DNA of 64,000 bases from Cannabis sativa (Eukaryota > Streptophyta > Magnoliopsida > Rosales > Cannabaceae), in the NCBI RefSeq assembly GCF_029168945.1, contig NC_083602.1, positions 29,871,323 through 29,935,322 on the forward strand, written 5' to 3'. A model generated the notes under the pieces. The model had not been told where the DNA came from. It saw only the letters and a list, made by a program, of their open reading frames with translations, and searched no databases. A program made the translations under genes and the position numbers. This document shows positions 12,765-24,371 of this stretch, in pieces (the stretch's first letter is position 1; each line of letters begins with the position of its first letter).

Positions 12765-12865
12765 CACAGGGGTATGCATTGCATACCCCTGCGCGCGCGG
12801 AAAGCAAGACGTGGGAGAGGACAGAGGCTGCAAGCAGCCTCATTTGACCGAGCATGCTCGGACAC
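12765..12865 (-). other. GC-rich palindromic block near the primer-binding site of element A
   Basis: Three near-adjacent palindromes lie in a locally GC-rich segment: CAGGGGTATGCA/T/TGCATACCCCTG at 12767-12791 (12-bp arms, 1-nt centre), GAGGCTGC/AA/GCAGCCTC at 12824-12841, and CCGAGCATGCTCGG at 12848-12861. The block lies about 300 bp from the 5' LTR, in what would be the 5' untranslated RNA. Confidence 0.75.
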
Positions 12866-13152
12866 ACATGTACGTGCGCGAGCGTGTGACACTCAAAACC
12901 TGATATTTTCGTTCAACTTCAAAAAATCATAACTAATTCATAAAAAATCCAAATTAGGTTCTGTAAAAGCCTAAATTTATTAATTTTTCGTCTACTTTCC
13001 AGAAAAAATAATTCCAGATCTAAAAAAAAATATTTCAGTAACATATATTGCGATTTCTAAACTATCATCAAATAAGCACATAAACCACATGAAACCATCC
13101 AAATAAACACAAAACATCGTTTTAATTCATATTTCATGAAAGTAAATCATTA

Positions 13153-13170
13153 CCATGGCTCTGAGGCCAG
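13153..13170 (-). other. Primer-binding site of element A
   Basis: On the minus strand TGGCCTCAGAGCCATGG starts 1-2 nt after the 5' LTR. It resembles the plant initiator-Met tRNA 3' end complement (TGGTATCAGAGCC), with two or three changes. Element G has TGGCACCAGAGCC in the same place. Confidence 0.75.
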
Positions 13171-13171
13171 T

Positions 13172-15049
13172 TGTTGGAAATATTTTACCAGGATCTAGAT
13201 TTACTAACAAGTATGTTTCATTAACATCCTAATATGAATTCTAAAACAATGAAATAAACACATAAGAGTTTAAGAAAACCTTACATTGGGTGCAGCGAAA
13301 TATAATGACTCCTTCCGTTCAGATCTCTAGCCCTTGATTCCTTTCTGTAGCAGAGCATCACCAAGATCTGAACCTGGATCTCTTTCTCTCCTTCCTTTGA
13401 TGATGAATCTCCTTCTTGTTGTTTGGAATTCTCCTACAGTCTTACACACTATGATTGAGATACCACTTGATGTGTGTGGGCACTCACTCATTCACTCAAG
13501 GTTCGAAATTGAAGAGGAAAAGAAGAGAGAAGGGAATTGGCGACTATGTATAGAATATGAGGCTCAACTTTCATCTGACAGAGTTCACAAAAGTTAAGTG
13601 TGAATGAGAGCCATCACCATCTATTTATAGGTAACCACCTAGGTTTAAGTTAGAATTATTTGGCATTAAAATAATGAAAAAAATAAATGGTAAAACACAC
13701 TAAGTGTGGCCGGCCATGGATTGTGGATTGGGCCCTCTTTGCAATTTTGCCATTTTGTCATTTTTCCATCCCATTTTCTCAAAAACGCCAATTTTCAAAT
13801 TCAACCATTTAAATGCCAATTCTAATTATTAATAACTAAAAATTAATTATCAAATAATATTGTCATTTAATATATTTATTAATTAGACATATAAAGTCTC
13901 TTAATTAATAAATAAACCTAGAATCTCTTTTCTTTACAATTTCGCCCTTGCTTAGTGAAAATTCTTGAACTAGACATAGTCTAACTTTAGAATTATAATT
14001 GACTAATTAAAATCAATCAACTGAGTCTTACAAGCAGTATGGTCTCAACTAGTATGGGGACCATGGGTCTATATATCCGAGCTTCAAATGATCAAGAATT
14101 TATATCTTAAATTCACTGACTTATTAATTCTTCGTTGAATCCACGCATAGAACTTAGAATTGCACTCTCAGTATATAGAACGCTCTATATGTTCCACGAT
14201 ATAGATACGTCATTAGTTATCCATTGTTATAATCCTAATGTGATCAATGACCCTCTAATAGATGATCTACATTGAAAAGGCACTAAGTTACCGTTACACC
14301 TTCAATGTATTTTATCCTTCAAACACTTAACTCCGTATAAATGATATTTCAGCAAAGTGAAATGAGATCTCCACCATTTATCTCTGTTTAGCCAAGCTCG
14401 AAGGATATCATCGTTTCACTTCTAAATTCCTATAGAAGTTATAGATTCCATATTTATGGTAGCGCTCCCACTCAATTATACTATCATGTTCCCAAAATGT
14501 ACGTATCACCCTGACCCAAAAGTAGGCTTAACTAACAAATCAAAGAACATGTATAGTACTCTTGAGATCGAACCTAACCATATTAGGATTAAGATCATTT
14601 GATCTAGGATCAACAGGTGATATTAAATTGAATAGATATAACGGTAAATTTTAACAAATCTAATCATAGTTCAATATCGGCCCCTTCCGATATATACTCC
14701 ATACATCCGATGCTGGTAAACTTTGCCAATGTCCTGGAAAGGACATAACACTTATCCAAGGTGTAAGAATACCTATCGCTGATTATCATGTCAGACTAAA
14801 TCCAGTGAGCTGACAAATCAGGGAATAAACTTTCGAACATATAATCAAGATTATATTCCACTGTGCTGACAACACTATAATCATTAACAAATTCTTATGT
14901 TCGTGACTTAAATAGAATTCATACATTATTTAAATAATCATGAAATAAATCATGTGAACCATGCAACATTAAATGTTATTTCTGATCTTTATTAATAAGT
15001 AAATCTGATTATATTGAAATGAGTTTTATTTAGGGCATAAAACCCTACA
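13172..15049 (-). repeat. 5' LTR of element A
   Basis: 1878 bp, partner of 4919-6803. It starts TGTTGGAAAT and ends AAACCCTACA on the + strand, where the last bases carry a substitution relative to the AACCCAACA of the sister copies. The TSD copy TAGAC follows at 15050-15054. Confidence 0.92.
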
Positions 15050-15682
15050 TAGACACATGATGTTGAGTGGGAGTAATGAGTAGGTATCAGATTAATCTAG
15101 GAAAGGAACATTGGAAGACAATCAAGTAAAGCTTAAGATCAAGAAGAGGAACTATATGTTAGTCGATAAGGGTGGTATTTAATACGCTTAGACTACACCA
15201 AATCAGATTTCTAGACTTGCCTTAGTGGTAGAAAGTCTACTGATAAGATGGTGATTACTCTGGGGGTGGAGTAGTGATTTTGGAGAAGTGTAAAAACCTA
15301 CTGAAGTCTCTAAGTCTATCAGAGAGACTGAATGTTAAAGTTGCAGGAAAGATACTTATTCAGTCTATGGAAAGTTCTATACATTTTTGGCATTGTACCA
15401 ACATTTATTAACTACTAGTGTTACTTCCTGACTAACACAGAAGTAGTTGGCAAAAAGTAAAGAATCCAGTATCCCTAAAGGAGTAGACATATGGAGAGGA
15501 ATTTCACAATATCAAGGATTTTGTGATTAAGGAAATGTAATAGTGGAGGAAATGTTGTATTGAATACAATTTGTCAGATCCTATTACGGAGAGAATACTA
15601 CATACTACACTTGATCTGGATATCAAGGTGTAGAGATTATTTGAAATGCACTTTTTGTTTTATATTAGTGCAAGTGGGAGTT
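15050..15682 (+). pseudogene. Element B pol 3' end (RNase H remnant) and polypurine tract
   Basis: This continues element B after the insertion of A. In broken + frames it holds the same RNase H tail seen in A and G, including the segment around 15490-15540 that corresponds to the end of copia RNase H. It finishes with the polypurine tract AAGTGGGAGTT (15672-15682) abutting the 3' LTR. Multiple stops and a deletion relative to A and G make it non-functional. Confidence 0.6.
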
Positions 15683-17545
15683 TGTTGGGTTTTGTGTCCT
15701 AAATAAAACTCATTTCAATATAATCAGATTTACTAATTGATAAAGATAAAAAATCATTGTATGTTGCATGGTTCACATGATTTATTTCATGATTATGTTT
15801 AATGTATAAATTTTATAAAGTCCAGAACATATGTATTTGTTCATGATTATAGTGTCGTCAGCACAGTGGAATATAGTCATGATTATATGTTCAAAAGTTT
15901 AATTCCCATAATTTGTCAGTTTACTGGATATAGACTAGCATGATAATCTGGGATAGGTATACTTACACCTTGGATAAGTGTTATGTCCTTTCCAGGGCAT
16001 TGGCAAAGTTTACCAGTATCGGATGTATGGAGTATACATTGGAAGGGACCGATATTGATCTTAGATAAGATATCATAAACTTACCGTTATATCTTTCTAA
16101 GTCAATATCAATGGTTGATCTTAGGTCTATGGATCTTAATCCTGATATGGTTAGGTTCGATCTCAAGAGCGTTATTTGTGTTCTTTGATTTGTTAGTTAA
16201 GCCTACCTTTTGGTCTGGGTGATACGTACATTTTGGGAACATGATAGTACAATTGAGTGGGAGCGCTAAACATATATATGAAATATATAGCTTCTATCTG
16301 GACATAGAAGTGAAACGATGATTTCCTTCGAGCTTGGCTGAATAGAGAGAAATGATTGAGATCTCATTTCAGTAATTATATTAGTTTACTGAAATATCAT
16401 TTATAGGTAGCTAAGTGTTCTAAGGATAAAATACATTAAAGGGTAGAACGGTAAATTTGTCCTTATTCAGTGTAGATCATCTATAGAGGATCCTTGACTA
16501 TTAGGATCGTAACAATGGATAATCATAATGTATCTATATCGTGGTACATATAGAGCGTTCTATATAACTTAGAGTGTATTCAATTCCAAGTTCTATAGTG
16601 GTTCAATGAGGAATTAATAAGTTGAGAATTTACTTAGTGAATTCTAGATCTACTTATTGAAAGCTCGGTTATATAGGACCATGGTCCCCTCACTAGTTGA
16701 GATAATACTGCTTGCAGACTCAGTTAATTGATTTTAATTAATCAATTATAATTCTAAAATTAGACTTTGTCTTATTTATGAATTTTCACTAAGCAATGGC
16801 TTAATTGTGAAGAAAAGAGATTTTGGGGTCAATTTGTTAATTAAGAGACTTTCCATAGTCTAATTAATAAATTACATAAATGGTAATTTTATTTAGTAAT
16901 TAATTATAATTATTAAATAAATAGTTTTGGCATTTATATGATTGAATTGGAAAATATGGTATTATTGAAAAGAAGAATAAGTGGTTGAAATAAAGTGGCA
17001 AAAATGTAACTAGAAAGAGGTCCACTAAAGTGTACGGCCAAGTGTGGATTTTTGCCCAATATTTTATTCTTTTTTAATCCATATAATTCAACCCTAAGCC
17101 CTAGTTGAAACACTATAAAAGGAACATGATACTCTCACTCATCCAACTAATGTCAACTTGACTATTCAACCAAACTTGATGAGAGAGTTCCTTCCTTAGT
17201 ATTTTCTCACCTCCTTCATTGTTCTTCACCTATTTCGGCCTATAGAGAGTGAGTGACATGCCCACACATAGCAAGTCAAGTACTCAATTATAGTGAGTAA
17301 GACGGTGGTAACCAAACTCGAAGGAGAGAAAGGGATCCAGATTTAGATCTTGATAATGCTCTGCTACAGAAAGGAATCAAGGGCTAGAGATCTTGAACGG
17401 AAGGAGTCATTATATTCCATTGCAATCAATGTAAGGTTTTCTTAAACCCTTATGTGTTTATTTCATTGTTTTAGAGAATTCATATTTAGGATGTTAATCA
17501 ACATGCTTGTTGGTAAATCTAGATCCTGGTAAAATATTCCCAACA
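15683..17545 (+). repeat. 3' LTR of element B
   Basis: 1863 bp starting TGTTGGGTTT and ending TTCCCAACA, reverse in orientation to the LTRs of A, F and G. It is clearly more diverged from them than they are from each other, including around the TATA box (CTATAAAAGG, about 17113-17121). The likely target duplication CTTTG is at 17546-17550; its partner is outside the window. Confidence 0.9.
17113..17121 (+). promoter_or_regulatory. TATA-like box in the LTR of element B
   Basis: CTATAAAAGG on the + strand in the position expected for the LTR promoter. Confidence 0.5.
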
Positions 17546-17546
17546 C

Positions 17547-18074
17547 TTTGATAACCCGCCACACCTGATTAAGAAACCATATAGTATGGAGCTCAAAGCG
17601 GTGCTGAGAAGGAGACAACATACGATCGGAGCGAGATGGCTCAGGCAAGGTTTAATGGCAAGAGGTGAAAGCTCCGGTGGCTGGTCTGATGGGGATTCTA
17701 TCGTGAAAGGAACAACATCAGGTGGAATTATTGGTGGACACAATCAAGGAAAGGATCAATTTGTGCCCCGATCAGTGGGATTGGAAGGAGCCATTAGAGG
17801 AGTTGACTTGGGCATCAATGCTAGCAAATCTCCATTTAATTCTATGGGATCACCAGCCAATTATGGCACAAGAGATATTGGCATGAATGATGATATCAAT
17901 GATGATCTTGATGGGGATTTAATTGTCCTATAGTCAAAGAGGAAAAGAATAGCTGAGAATTTGACTAGTGGGCCAAATGAAGGTAATGGAGAAAGTACAA
18001 CCATTAATAATGCAGTAGATACAAAAAACTTTGTTGGGGCGGGTTCTGTGTCACATGCCCGCCAAGAATCATGA
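17547..18074 (+). pseudogene. LINE ORF1, C-terminal part
   Basis: The frame is open right from the LTR boundary at 17546, reading a plant LINE ORF1 tail: a KPYSMELKA-like segment, then the conserved HTIGARWLRQG at about 17610-17650. This matches the region downstream of the zinc knuckle in plant L1-type ORF1. An in-frame TAG at 17931 interrupts it, after which the same frame continues (SKRKRIAEN) to a TGA at 18072-18074. That stop overlaps the ORF2 ATG at 18071 by four bases, the usual tight arrangement in plant LINEs. The upstream part of ORF1 must lie on the other side of element B, outside the window. Confidence 0.75.
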
Positions 18075-20695
18075 ATGTGCTAAGTTAGAATTATCGTGGG
18101 CTTGGGAACCAACAGACTTTTCAATTCCTTAAAGAGATTGTTACTCAAAAGCAACCCAATTTTATTTTTCTGTGTGAGACAAAAAGTAATAAAGCTAGAA
18201 TAGATTATGTGGGCCGAATGTTGGGTTTTGAAGGGGTGTTTACAGTAAAGGCCCAAGGAAGGAGTGGTGGTCTTGCTTTATTTTGGAAAAATACTAAAGA
18301 TGGTAGAGTTGTTGGTTTCTCCCAACATCATATTGATTTCTTTGTTGAAGTTGATGGAAGCTCAAACTGGAGGCTTACAGGGGTGTATGGGGAACCGCAA
18401 AGAGGCCAACAGGAGGATATCTGGAATCTAATTAAGTTCCTTGTGAATTCTTCAAGTGATCATTGGTGTGTTATTGGGGATTTAAACAATGTGTTAAGTC
18501 AAAGTGATAAGAGGGGAGGCCTTCCGTACCCGAGTTGGTTAATTTCTGGATTTGAACAAGCTCTTATTGATTGTGATTTGGTTGATATGGACTTGGTTGG
18601 ATACCCGTACACTTGGGAAAAAGGGAGAGGAACATCAAGATGGATAGAAGTAAGACTTGACCATGCACTTGTCTCATCTATTTGGTTTCAACATTTTCCT
18701 CAATCTCGGCTCTTAAACCTTGACACTTCCCCTTTAGATCATAATCATATTTTTCTTGAGTTCATGGTGCCTGAGAAGTTCATTCCTAACCGTCGTTTCC
18801 GTTTCGAAAATGCTTGGCTCAAGGAGCCAGTGTGCTTGGAGATGGATTGCTGGACAGTCTCTAGCCGAATGTCTACGGTAGAGAAAATTACTCTTTGCGT
18901 TGATAAGTTGTCTAAATGGGGATCAAATGTGACTGGAAATTTTAAGCTTCGAATCAACAAATGCCAAAACGAATTGAAGAAGTTGAAGAATAATAGAGAT
19001 GCCCTTTCTGTCCAACGTTATAGTGAAGTAAAGAAGGAACTCTTTTTAATTTGGATCAAAAGGAAGCGTTTTGGAAACAACAGGCTAAGCAATTTTGGTT
19101 AAAAGAAGGTGATCAAAACAATAAATATTTCCACTGTGCTGCTAGTAACCGCCGAAGCTTCAACCAAATTTCGAAACTTAAAGATTCTAGTGGTAATTGG
19201 AAGGATTGGGAAAATGGCCTTGCTGACGTAGTGGTGGATTACTTCTCTTCTTTATTCAGTGCTTCAAGTTTGGGTAGTGATGTTGTGGTCCAGTGCATTC
19301 AAAGGAAGGTTACATCTCAGATTAATGAAGACCTTCACCAACTTGTGGTTGCCGAGGAAGTGAGAAGAGCTGTATTTAGTATGCATTTCGATAAGAGTCC
19401 AGGTCCGGATGGTATGACGCCCACTTTTTATCAAAAATGTTGGGATATTATTCAGACTGATGTTACTGCTGTGGTTCAGAATTTTTTCAATACTGGTGAG
19501 TTTGATCAAGGTTATGGTGATGCTAATGTTGTTTTGATTCTGAAAAATAAAATGCCTGAAAGTATGGTTAATTTAAGGCCAATTGCTTTATGTAATGTGT
19601 TGTATAAAATCATTACTAAAGTAATGGCTAATCGGATGGAGCCTTCTATGGATCAAATTGTATTAGAATCTGAGAGTGCTTTTATTCCTGGGAGACTCAT
19701 AACTAACAATATTTTAGTCTCTTTGGAAGTGCTTCATTACTTGAAAAGGAAAAGAAAGGGCAAGGATGGGTTTATGGCACTAGAACTCGATCTTAGCAAA
19801 GCATATGATCGCATTGAATGGAACTTCTTGGATTCAGTTCTTAGAAAAATCAGTTTTTTAGAAAATTGGATTTTGTTGGTGATGAAGTGTCTCATATGTT
19901 ATTCGCAGACGACAGCTACTTGTATTGCAAAGCTACTCTTCAAGAAGCTACTTGAGTCAGAGAACTCCTCCACTAGTTTGAATGTGCTTCGGGTCAGAAA
20001 GTAAACCTGGGGAAGTCATCTATTTTCTATAGTACTAATACTGTGAGCCATGTTAGGGAGGATATCAACAGATTGTTACAAATGCCACAAGAAGATGATA
20101 AGAGTATGTATCTGGGTCTCCCTAGTACTATGGGATGCAATAAGTCAGCTGTGTTGGGCTTTTTAAAGGATCGAGTCAGGAAAAAACTTCAAGGTTGGGA
20201 CTCAAAAGTCTTATCTCGAGCTGGTAAAGAAGTGTTAATCAAATTAGTAGCGGAAGCTCTTCCTAGTTACGCTATGAATGTGTTCTTACTTCCCTTGGAG
20301 ATTAGTAGAGATATTGAAAGTACTATGGCAAGATTTTGGTGGAAGAGTTCCTCGAAGGACAATAAAGGAATTCCTTAGATGTCTTGGGAGCGTATGTGCC
20401 ACAGTACGAACAATGGGGGCCTTGGTTTTCATAATCTTCGTGATTTTAACTTGGCTCTTTTGGGAAAGCAAGGTTGGCATTTCCTTACAAGACCCGAATC
20501 TTTGGTTTCCCGTATTTTTAAGGCACGATACTTTCCTAATGGGACCTATCTCTCGGCTCCTATTGGTAATAACCCAAGCTTCGTGTGGCGTAGTGTTTGG
20601 GAAGCCCAATCTTTAGTCTGTGCGGGGATTCGTTGGAATTTGGTAATGGCTCTTCAATTAACGTTTTGAAAGAGCGTTGGCTGCCAGACCAGAAC
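18071..20695 (+). pseudogene. LINE ORF2, endonuclease and reverse transcriptase part
   Basis: The start ATG is at 18071. Codon 6 is TAG where SWN is expected (NYRGLG follows). An apurinic-type endonuclease domain (about 18100-18790) shows GDLN at about 18477 and SPLDHNHIF near 18730. A frameshift at about 19040 leads into FWLKEGDQNNKYFH and then the RT domain: SPGPDGM near 19395, LRPIALCNV near 19575, FIPGR near 19684, ALELDLSKAYDRIEW near 19780. After WILLVMKC (about 19880) sequence jumps directly to VSHMLFADD, so about 100 codons of the RT core are deleted. A further stop follows near 19951. The frame then continues through a YLGLPS segment and MSWERMCHSTNNGGLG to 20695, where element C breaks it. 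It is inactive. Confidence 0.88.
20691..20695. repeat. Target-site duplication of element C, left copy (AGAAC)
   Basis: AGAAC at 20691-20695 is repeated exactly at 30093-30097. The LINE ORF2 reading frame continues across after removal of one copy. Confidence 0.93.
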
Positions 20696-22935
20696 TGTAA
20701 CACCCTAACTGACTCAGGCGTATTACGTGATTTTTAAACGTACTGTGCAGCTCGTTGCTAATCAACGAGGTTTATGGAAAAACGTGATTAATTAAAATTT
20801 TGCTTTTTAATTAAACTTATAAAACAATATTACAAAAGACTCGGGATCCCGATTATAAAATTATTTACAAAAAGTTTTAACTGTTTAACAGTTACATAAA
20901 ATAAAGGCCGTCTAACGACTCGGGGCTACAAAAATCAGCCTTGCCGTCCCGAGGATCGTACGCTCCAGTGCCCTAACCGCCCCGACATGTACAATCTCAT
21001 AAGCTCGCTCACGCCCATCGCCTTAGCCTTGCCTTTACCTACACATAAACGTAAACCGTGAGTCGACGTACCTCGCAAGAAAAGCATAATAATACTCATA
21101 CATAATTCTAACCGCCGTGTCCAACACGATACGGAGTCCCGCCATCGCCATGTCCAACATGGTACTGAGCCACTACTGCCATGTCCAACATGGTACTGAG
21201 TTTTGAACGTTCACGTGACCGGTACTATTGACAAGTATCCTCCCGATCGGTCGAACCGTCATACTCCGTCAGGTCATACTCCAAATTGCATCGACGGGAT
21301 AGGTCAATAGCACGAACCACCAACCAAATGTCACTGATCGGCCAAACCGGTCATACTCCGTCATTGGTCATACTCGGCTTTCGTACCGACGTGACATTTG
21401 GATGGTTCGAAGCCTATATACATAACTAATGTAATCTAACAAAGCTTCCTACATGCACGCTAAACATGTAATCTACATATGCATACGGTTATACTAATCT
21501 TACCTCGGATTCCGAATTCGGAGTGTGCCGACAACTCCGACCGGAACCGAAGCCGAGCGACGGACATCGGCTCCTAAACCATAAAAATCACAACGCTATA
21601 AGTGACACGCTAAATCACTTCCCGGACTTAAACTAGGAAATAAAAGTTTCCCTATCGATAAAAAGCATGGCAATACCCCCTTAAAACATAAAAACGAGGA
21701 AAAACACGGGTTCGAAAATTCCCCAACCAGTAGGACCGGTTGCCCAACCGGAATTCCGGTTCTAGGAAATTCAGAACACCCATCCGGAATTCCGGATGCA
21801 CAACCTAATTCCGGTTCCTCAGCGCAACAACAAATTTTCATAACTCAACCAATTCAACCCCAAATTGCTTCAAACTTTCCTGCACTGCTCTATACCTTCC
21901 CTAGAACATTTCTAAGGCCTCAAACTAACCCGAAATCACAGATTCACAAATCACCATTGGAGCTCAAGCTTTGAGTTCTAAACTCAAACTTGAGCAAATC
22001 CACCTAACAAGCAATCAAACCAACTTAATTCTACATAATCAAGCTCAGAATAACCTCTGGAAACTCAAGCAAACATCCTCAACATCACAGCAACAAAATA
22101 TAACCTTTTCTCTCAAAAATCACATATTTTTACATAGAAAACTTAAAGCTTTGCACAACCTATCTAACATGCTTTCAAAACAGCTCATTTAACTTCAATT
22201 AACATGCTTTAAACCACATAAATTAACAACAAAATCACAAAGAAAGAACACAAACTAAAAATCATGCAAGAATCATCATATTTTCATCAAAATTTCAACA
22301 AAATTCAAGAGAAAACAAAAGAAGCTAACCTAGCTTGAAAAATGCTTAGCTTTGGATGAGAATCCACTAGAAAATCAAAGCAAAAATCCACCCCTTTGCA
22401 CCCACATGCACAACCGAGAGAGAGAGAGGAAAAGAGAGAGAGAGTTTGAAAGTTTGTAATTTTTTCTAAGTGTAATGTTTTGTAAAAATAAATTAATGAA
22501 TAAAGCCACTTAACATATACTCATTTCAGCCAACAAATAATCAAATAAACACTTATTTTCCATTTCATAAAATCACAAAAGACAAAATACTAATGGGGCA
22601 AAAAGACCATTTTGCCCCTCCACCATAAAATCACATAAACCATACTAAAGGGGTATTTTTGGGAAATTCTAAATTCTACCATTCCCGACATTCCCAATGT
22701 CTAAAACCCGTCCCAAACTAATAACATGCTAAGTTGTGATTTCTACTGAGCCAAACGCCGAGTTCCAAAATACCGGGCACCGGAAATGCAAAATATGAAA
22801 ACTACTGAATAACATAACCATGCATTTCTGAATTCCATAAATAATAGTATAATAAATTATTTAAATAGCTATAAATAATTTCATAATTAATCATAAACAA
22901 CTGCTAATTTCCAAATTAACTAAGCGGGCTTTACA
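20696..22935 (-). repeat. 3' LTR of element C
   Basis: 2240 bp. It includes a GA-rich microsatellite at about 22415-22442 shared with the other LTR. The region 21840-22680 is almost base-for-base the same as 28985-29830. The tandem CCATGTCCAACATGG units at about 21156-21190 recur in the other LTR. Confidence 0.92.
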
Positions 22936-22950
22936 ACTATCCCCCCCTTA
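22936..22950 (-). other. Polypurine tract of element C
   Basis: TAAGGGGGGGATAGT on the minus strand directly before the 3' LTR start TGTAAAGCCC. Confidence 0.8.
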
Positions 22951-24371
22951 AAAGGATTTCGTCCCCGAAATCTAACCTGAATAACTCTGGATATTGAGCT
23001 ATCATATCCGTTCCTACCTCCGGTGGCTTCCTCCACCTTGCGTTTCTCCGCAGAACCTTGACCAATGCTATGGTCTTATTCCGAAGGACTTTATCCTTTC
23101 TATCCAGATCCGCACCGTCGTTCTTCATAAGTCATGTCTGGCTGTAGCTGAAGGCTCTCATAACTGAGTATATGAGATGGATCTGAAACGTATTTTCTCA
23201 ACATCGAGACATGAAATACGTTGTGAACTGCTGATAAGGCTGGAGGCAATGCTAACCGTTATGCCACTTGACCTATCTTCTCGAGAATCTCGAAAGGTCC
23301 TGTAAATCTAGGGCATAACTTGCCTCTTTTCCTGAAACGTTTAATCCCCTTCATCGGAGATACCCGTAAAAACACATGTTCCCCTACTTGGAACTCAACA
23401 TCTCTGCGTTTCGTATCCGCGTAACTCTTCCGTCCGCTCCGTGAGGCAAGCATTCTAGCTTTTATCTTCTCTATCGCCTCATTGGTCCGCCGCACCGACT
23501 CCGGACCTAGGTATTTCCTTTCCCTTGTCTCATCCCAAAGGATAGGGGATCTACATTTCCTACCGTATAACAAATGCTCATGTGGAGCCATCCCTATCGT
23601 ACTCGATAACCGTTGTTGTAAGAGAATTCTATCAACGCGTAGATACTTATTCCATGAGCCTTCAAAGTCCATAACACAAGCTCTCAACATATCCTCCAAT
23701 ATCCGAATTGTCCTTTCGACCGACCATCCGTCCGAGGATGGAATGTCAGTACCGAATTTTAGCTTTGTACCCATTGCCCCGTTGCAACTTTGCCAAAATT
23801 TGGAGGTGAACTTCGGATCCCCTCGTCCGAAACTATAGACTTCGGTACTCCCGTGAAGTCTTACTATTTCTCGACATACGCGCCCGCCAACCGATCCACT
23901 AAAAATGTTGTTCTAACCGTGCGAAATGAGCGTATTTCGTAAATCGGTCTACCACTACCCGTATGGAATCATACAAACCCGTGGTCCTGTAACCCGACCA
24001 CAAAATCCATCGTGATATCTTCCCATTTCCATTCGGTAGGGTTAGAGGCCGCAACAACCCCTGTCGGTCTCCGATGTTCGGCCTTAATCCGCCGACAAGT
24101 GAGGCATCTCGATACGAATTCTACCAAATTCTTCTTCATACCGCTCCACCGTAAGTACGGTTTCAAATCTTGGTACATCTTAAAGTGGTGCCGGATGTGT
24201 AGAATATGGGGTAGAATGAGCCTCCTCAAAGATCTCATTCCTAAGTTCCACACCGTTCGGAACACAAACCCCGACTTTATACAAAAGCATCCCACTATCG
24301 ACACCGAAAAGTCCTTGGCTTGACCAACCCAACACCTCATCTCGGATTTTCACTAACTCCGAATCCGACAT
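22937..24371 (-). pseudogene. Element C integrase and chromodomain-like tail
   Basis: Minus-strand fragments: an HHCC zinc-binding motif (EEAHSTPYSTHP ... CLTCRRIKAEH) at about 24290-24070, the first catalytic Asp region (ITMDFVVGL) near 24005, and the downstream core with the second and third catalytic zones in altered form (23774-23560, MAPHEHLLYGRKCRSP). A GPFEILEKIGQVA segment lies near 23280, and a C-terminal chromodomain-like stretch (VLRNKTIALVKVLRRN ... YPELF) at 23128-22937. Conserved Gln codons read CGG in places (TIRILEDM instead of the usual TIQ). Frames change several times, so no intact integrase is encoded. Confidence 0.85.

Larger units (their letters stand above)
4919..15049 (-). 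mobile_element. Element A: copia-type non-autonomous LTR retrotransposon inserted in B
   Basis: Two LTRs of almost equal length (4919-6803 and 13172-15049) flank about 6.4 kb. A polypurine tract lies next to the left LTR and a primer-binding site next to the right one, both on the minus strand, so transcription runs right to left. The LTR ends are TGTTGG...CCAACA. The internal region holds an AT-rich structured leader and, near the 3' LTR, eroded copia integrase and RNase H sequence, without an intact frame. The LTRs differ at a modest number of positions by eye (for example near 4990 versus 13240), so the insertion is not brand new. It is antisense to host element B, of the same family. Confidence 0.92.
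1..17545 (+). mobile_element. Element B: copia-type non-autonomous LTR retrotransposon, interrupted by element A
   Basis: The internal region occupies 1-4918, is broken by element A (4919-15049), and resumes at 15050, followed by a polypurine tract and a 3' LTR at 15683-17545. The 5' LTR and primer-binding site lie before the window; alignment with element A places the missing part at roughly 0.9 kb of leader plus the LTR. The left part ends with sequence that aligns to element A around 7440-7470, and the same alignment continues at 15055, so the two parts were once contiguous. Coding capacity is decayed: only scattered, stop-filled integrase, linker and RNase H remnants of a copia pol are visible. 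Immediately after the 3' LTR an old LINE ORF1 reads in frame, so B probably inserted into that LINE. Family assignment is firm by comparison with A and G; lineage within copia is not resolved. Confidence 0.85.
17546..20695 (+). mobile_element. LINE (L1-type non-LTR retrotransposon), left part
   Basis: This contains the tail of ORF1 and the endonuclease plus most of the reverse transcriptase region of ORF2. It is split by element C at 20696-30092 and continues at 30098-31360. The 5' side is cut by element B. It is the oldest layer of the stack, as shown by coding sequence reading up to each insertion border. Confidence 0.88.

Noticed and set aside
12744..12932. Small + frame with basic residues
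   Set aside because: It is produced by the GC-rich palindromic block of element A, is antisense to the element, and is not conserved in G.
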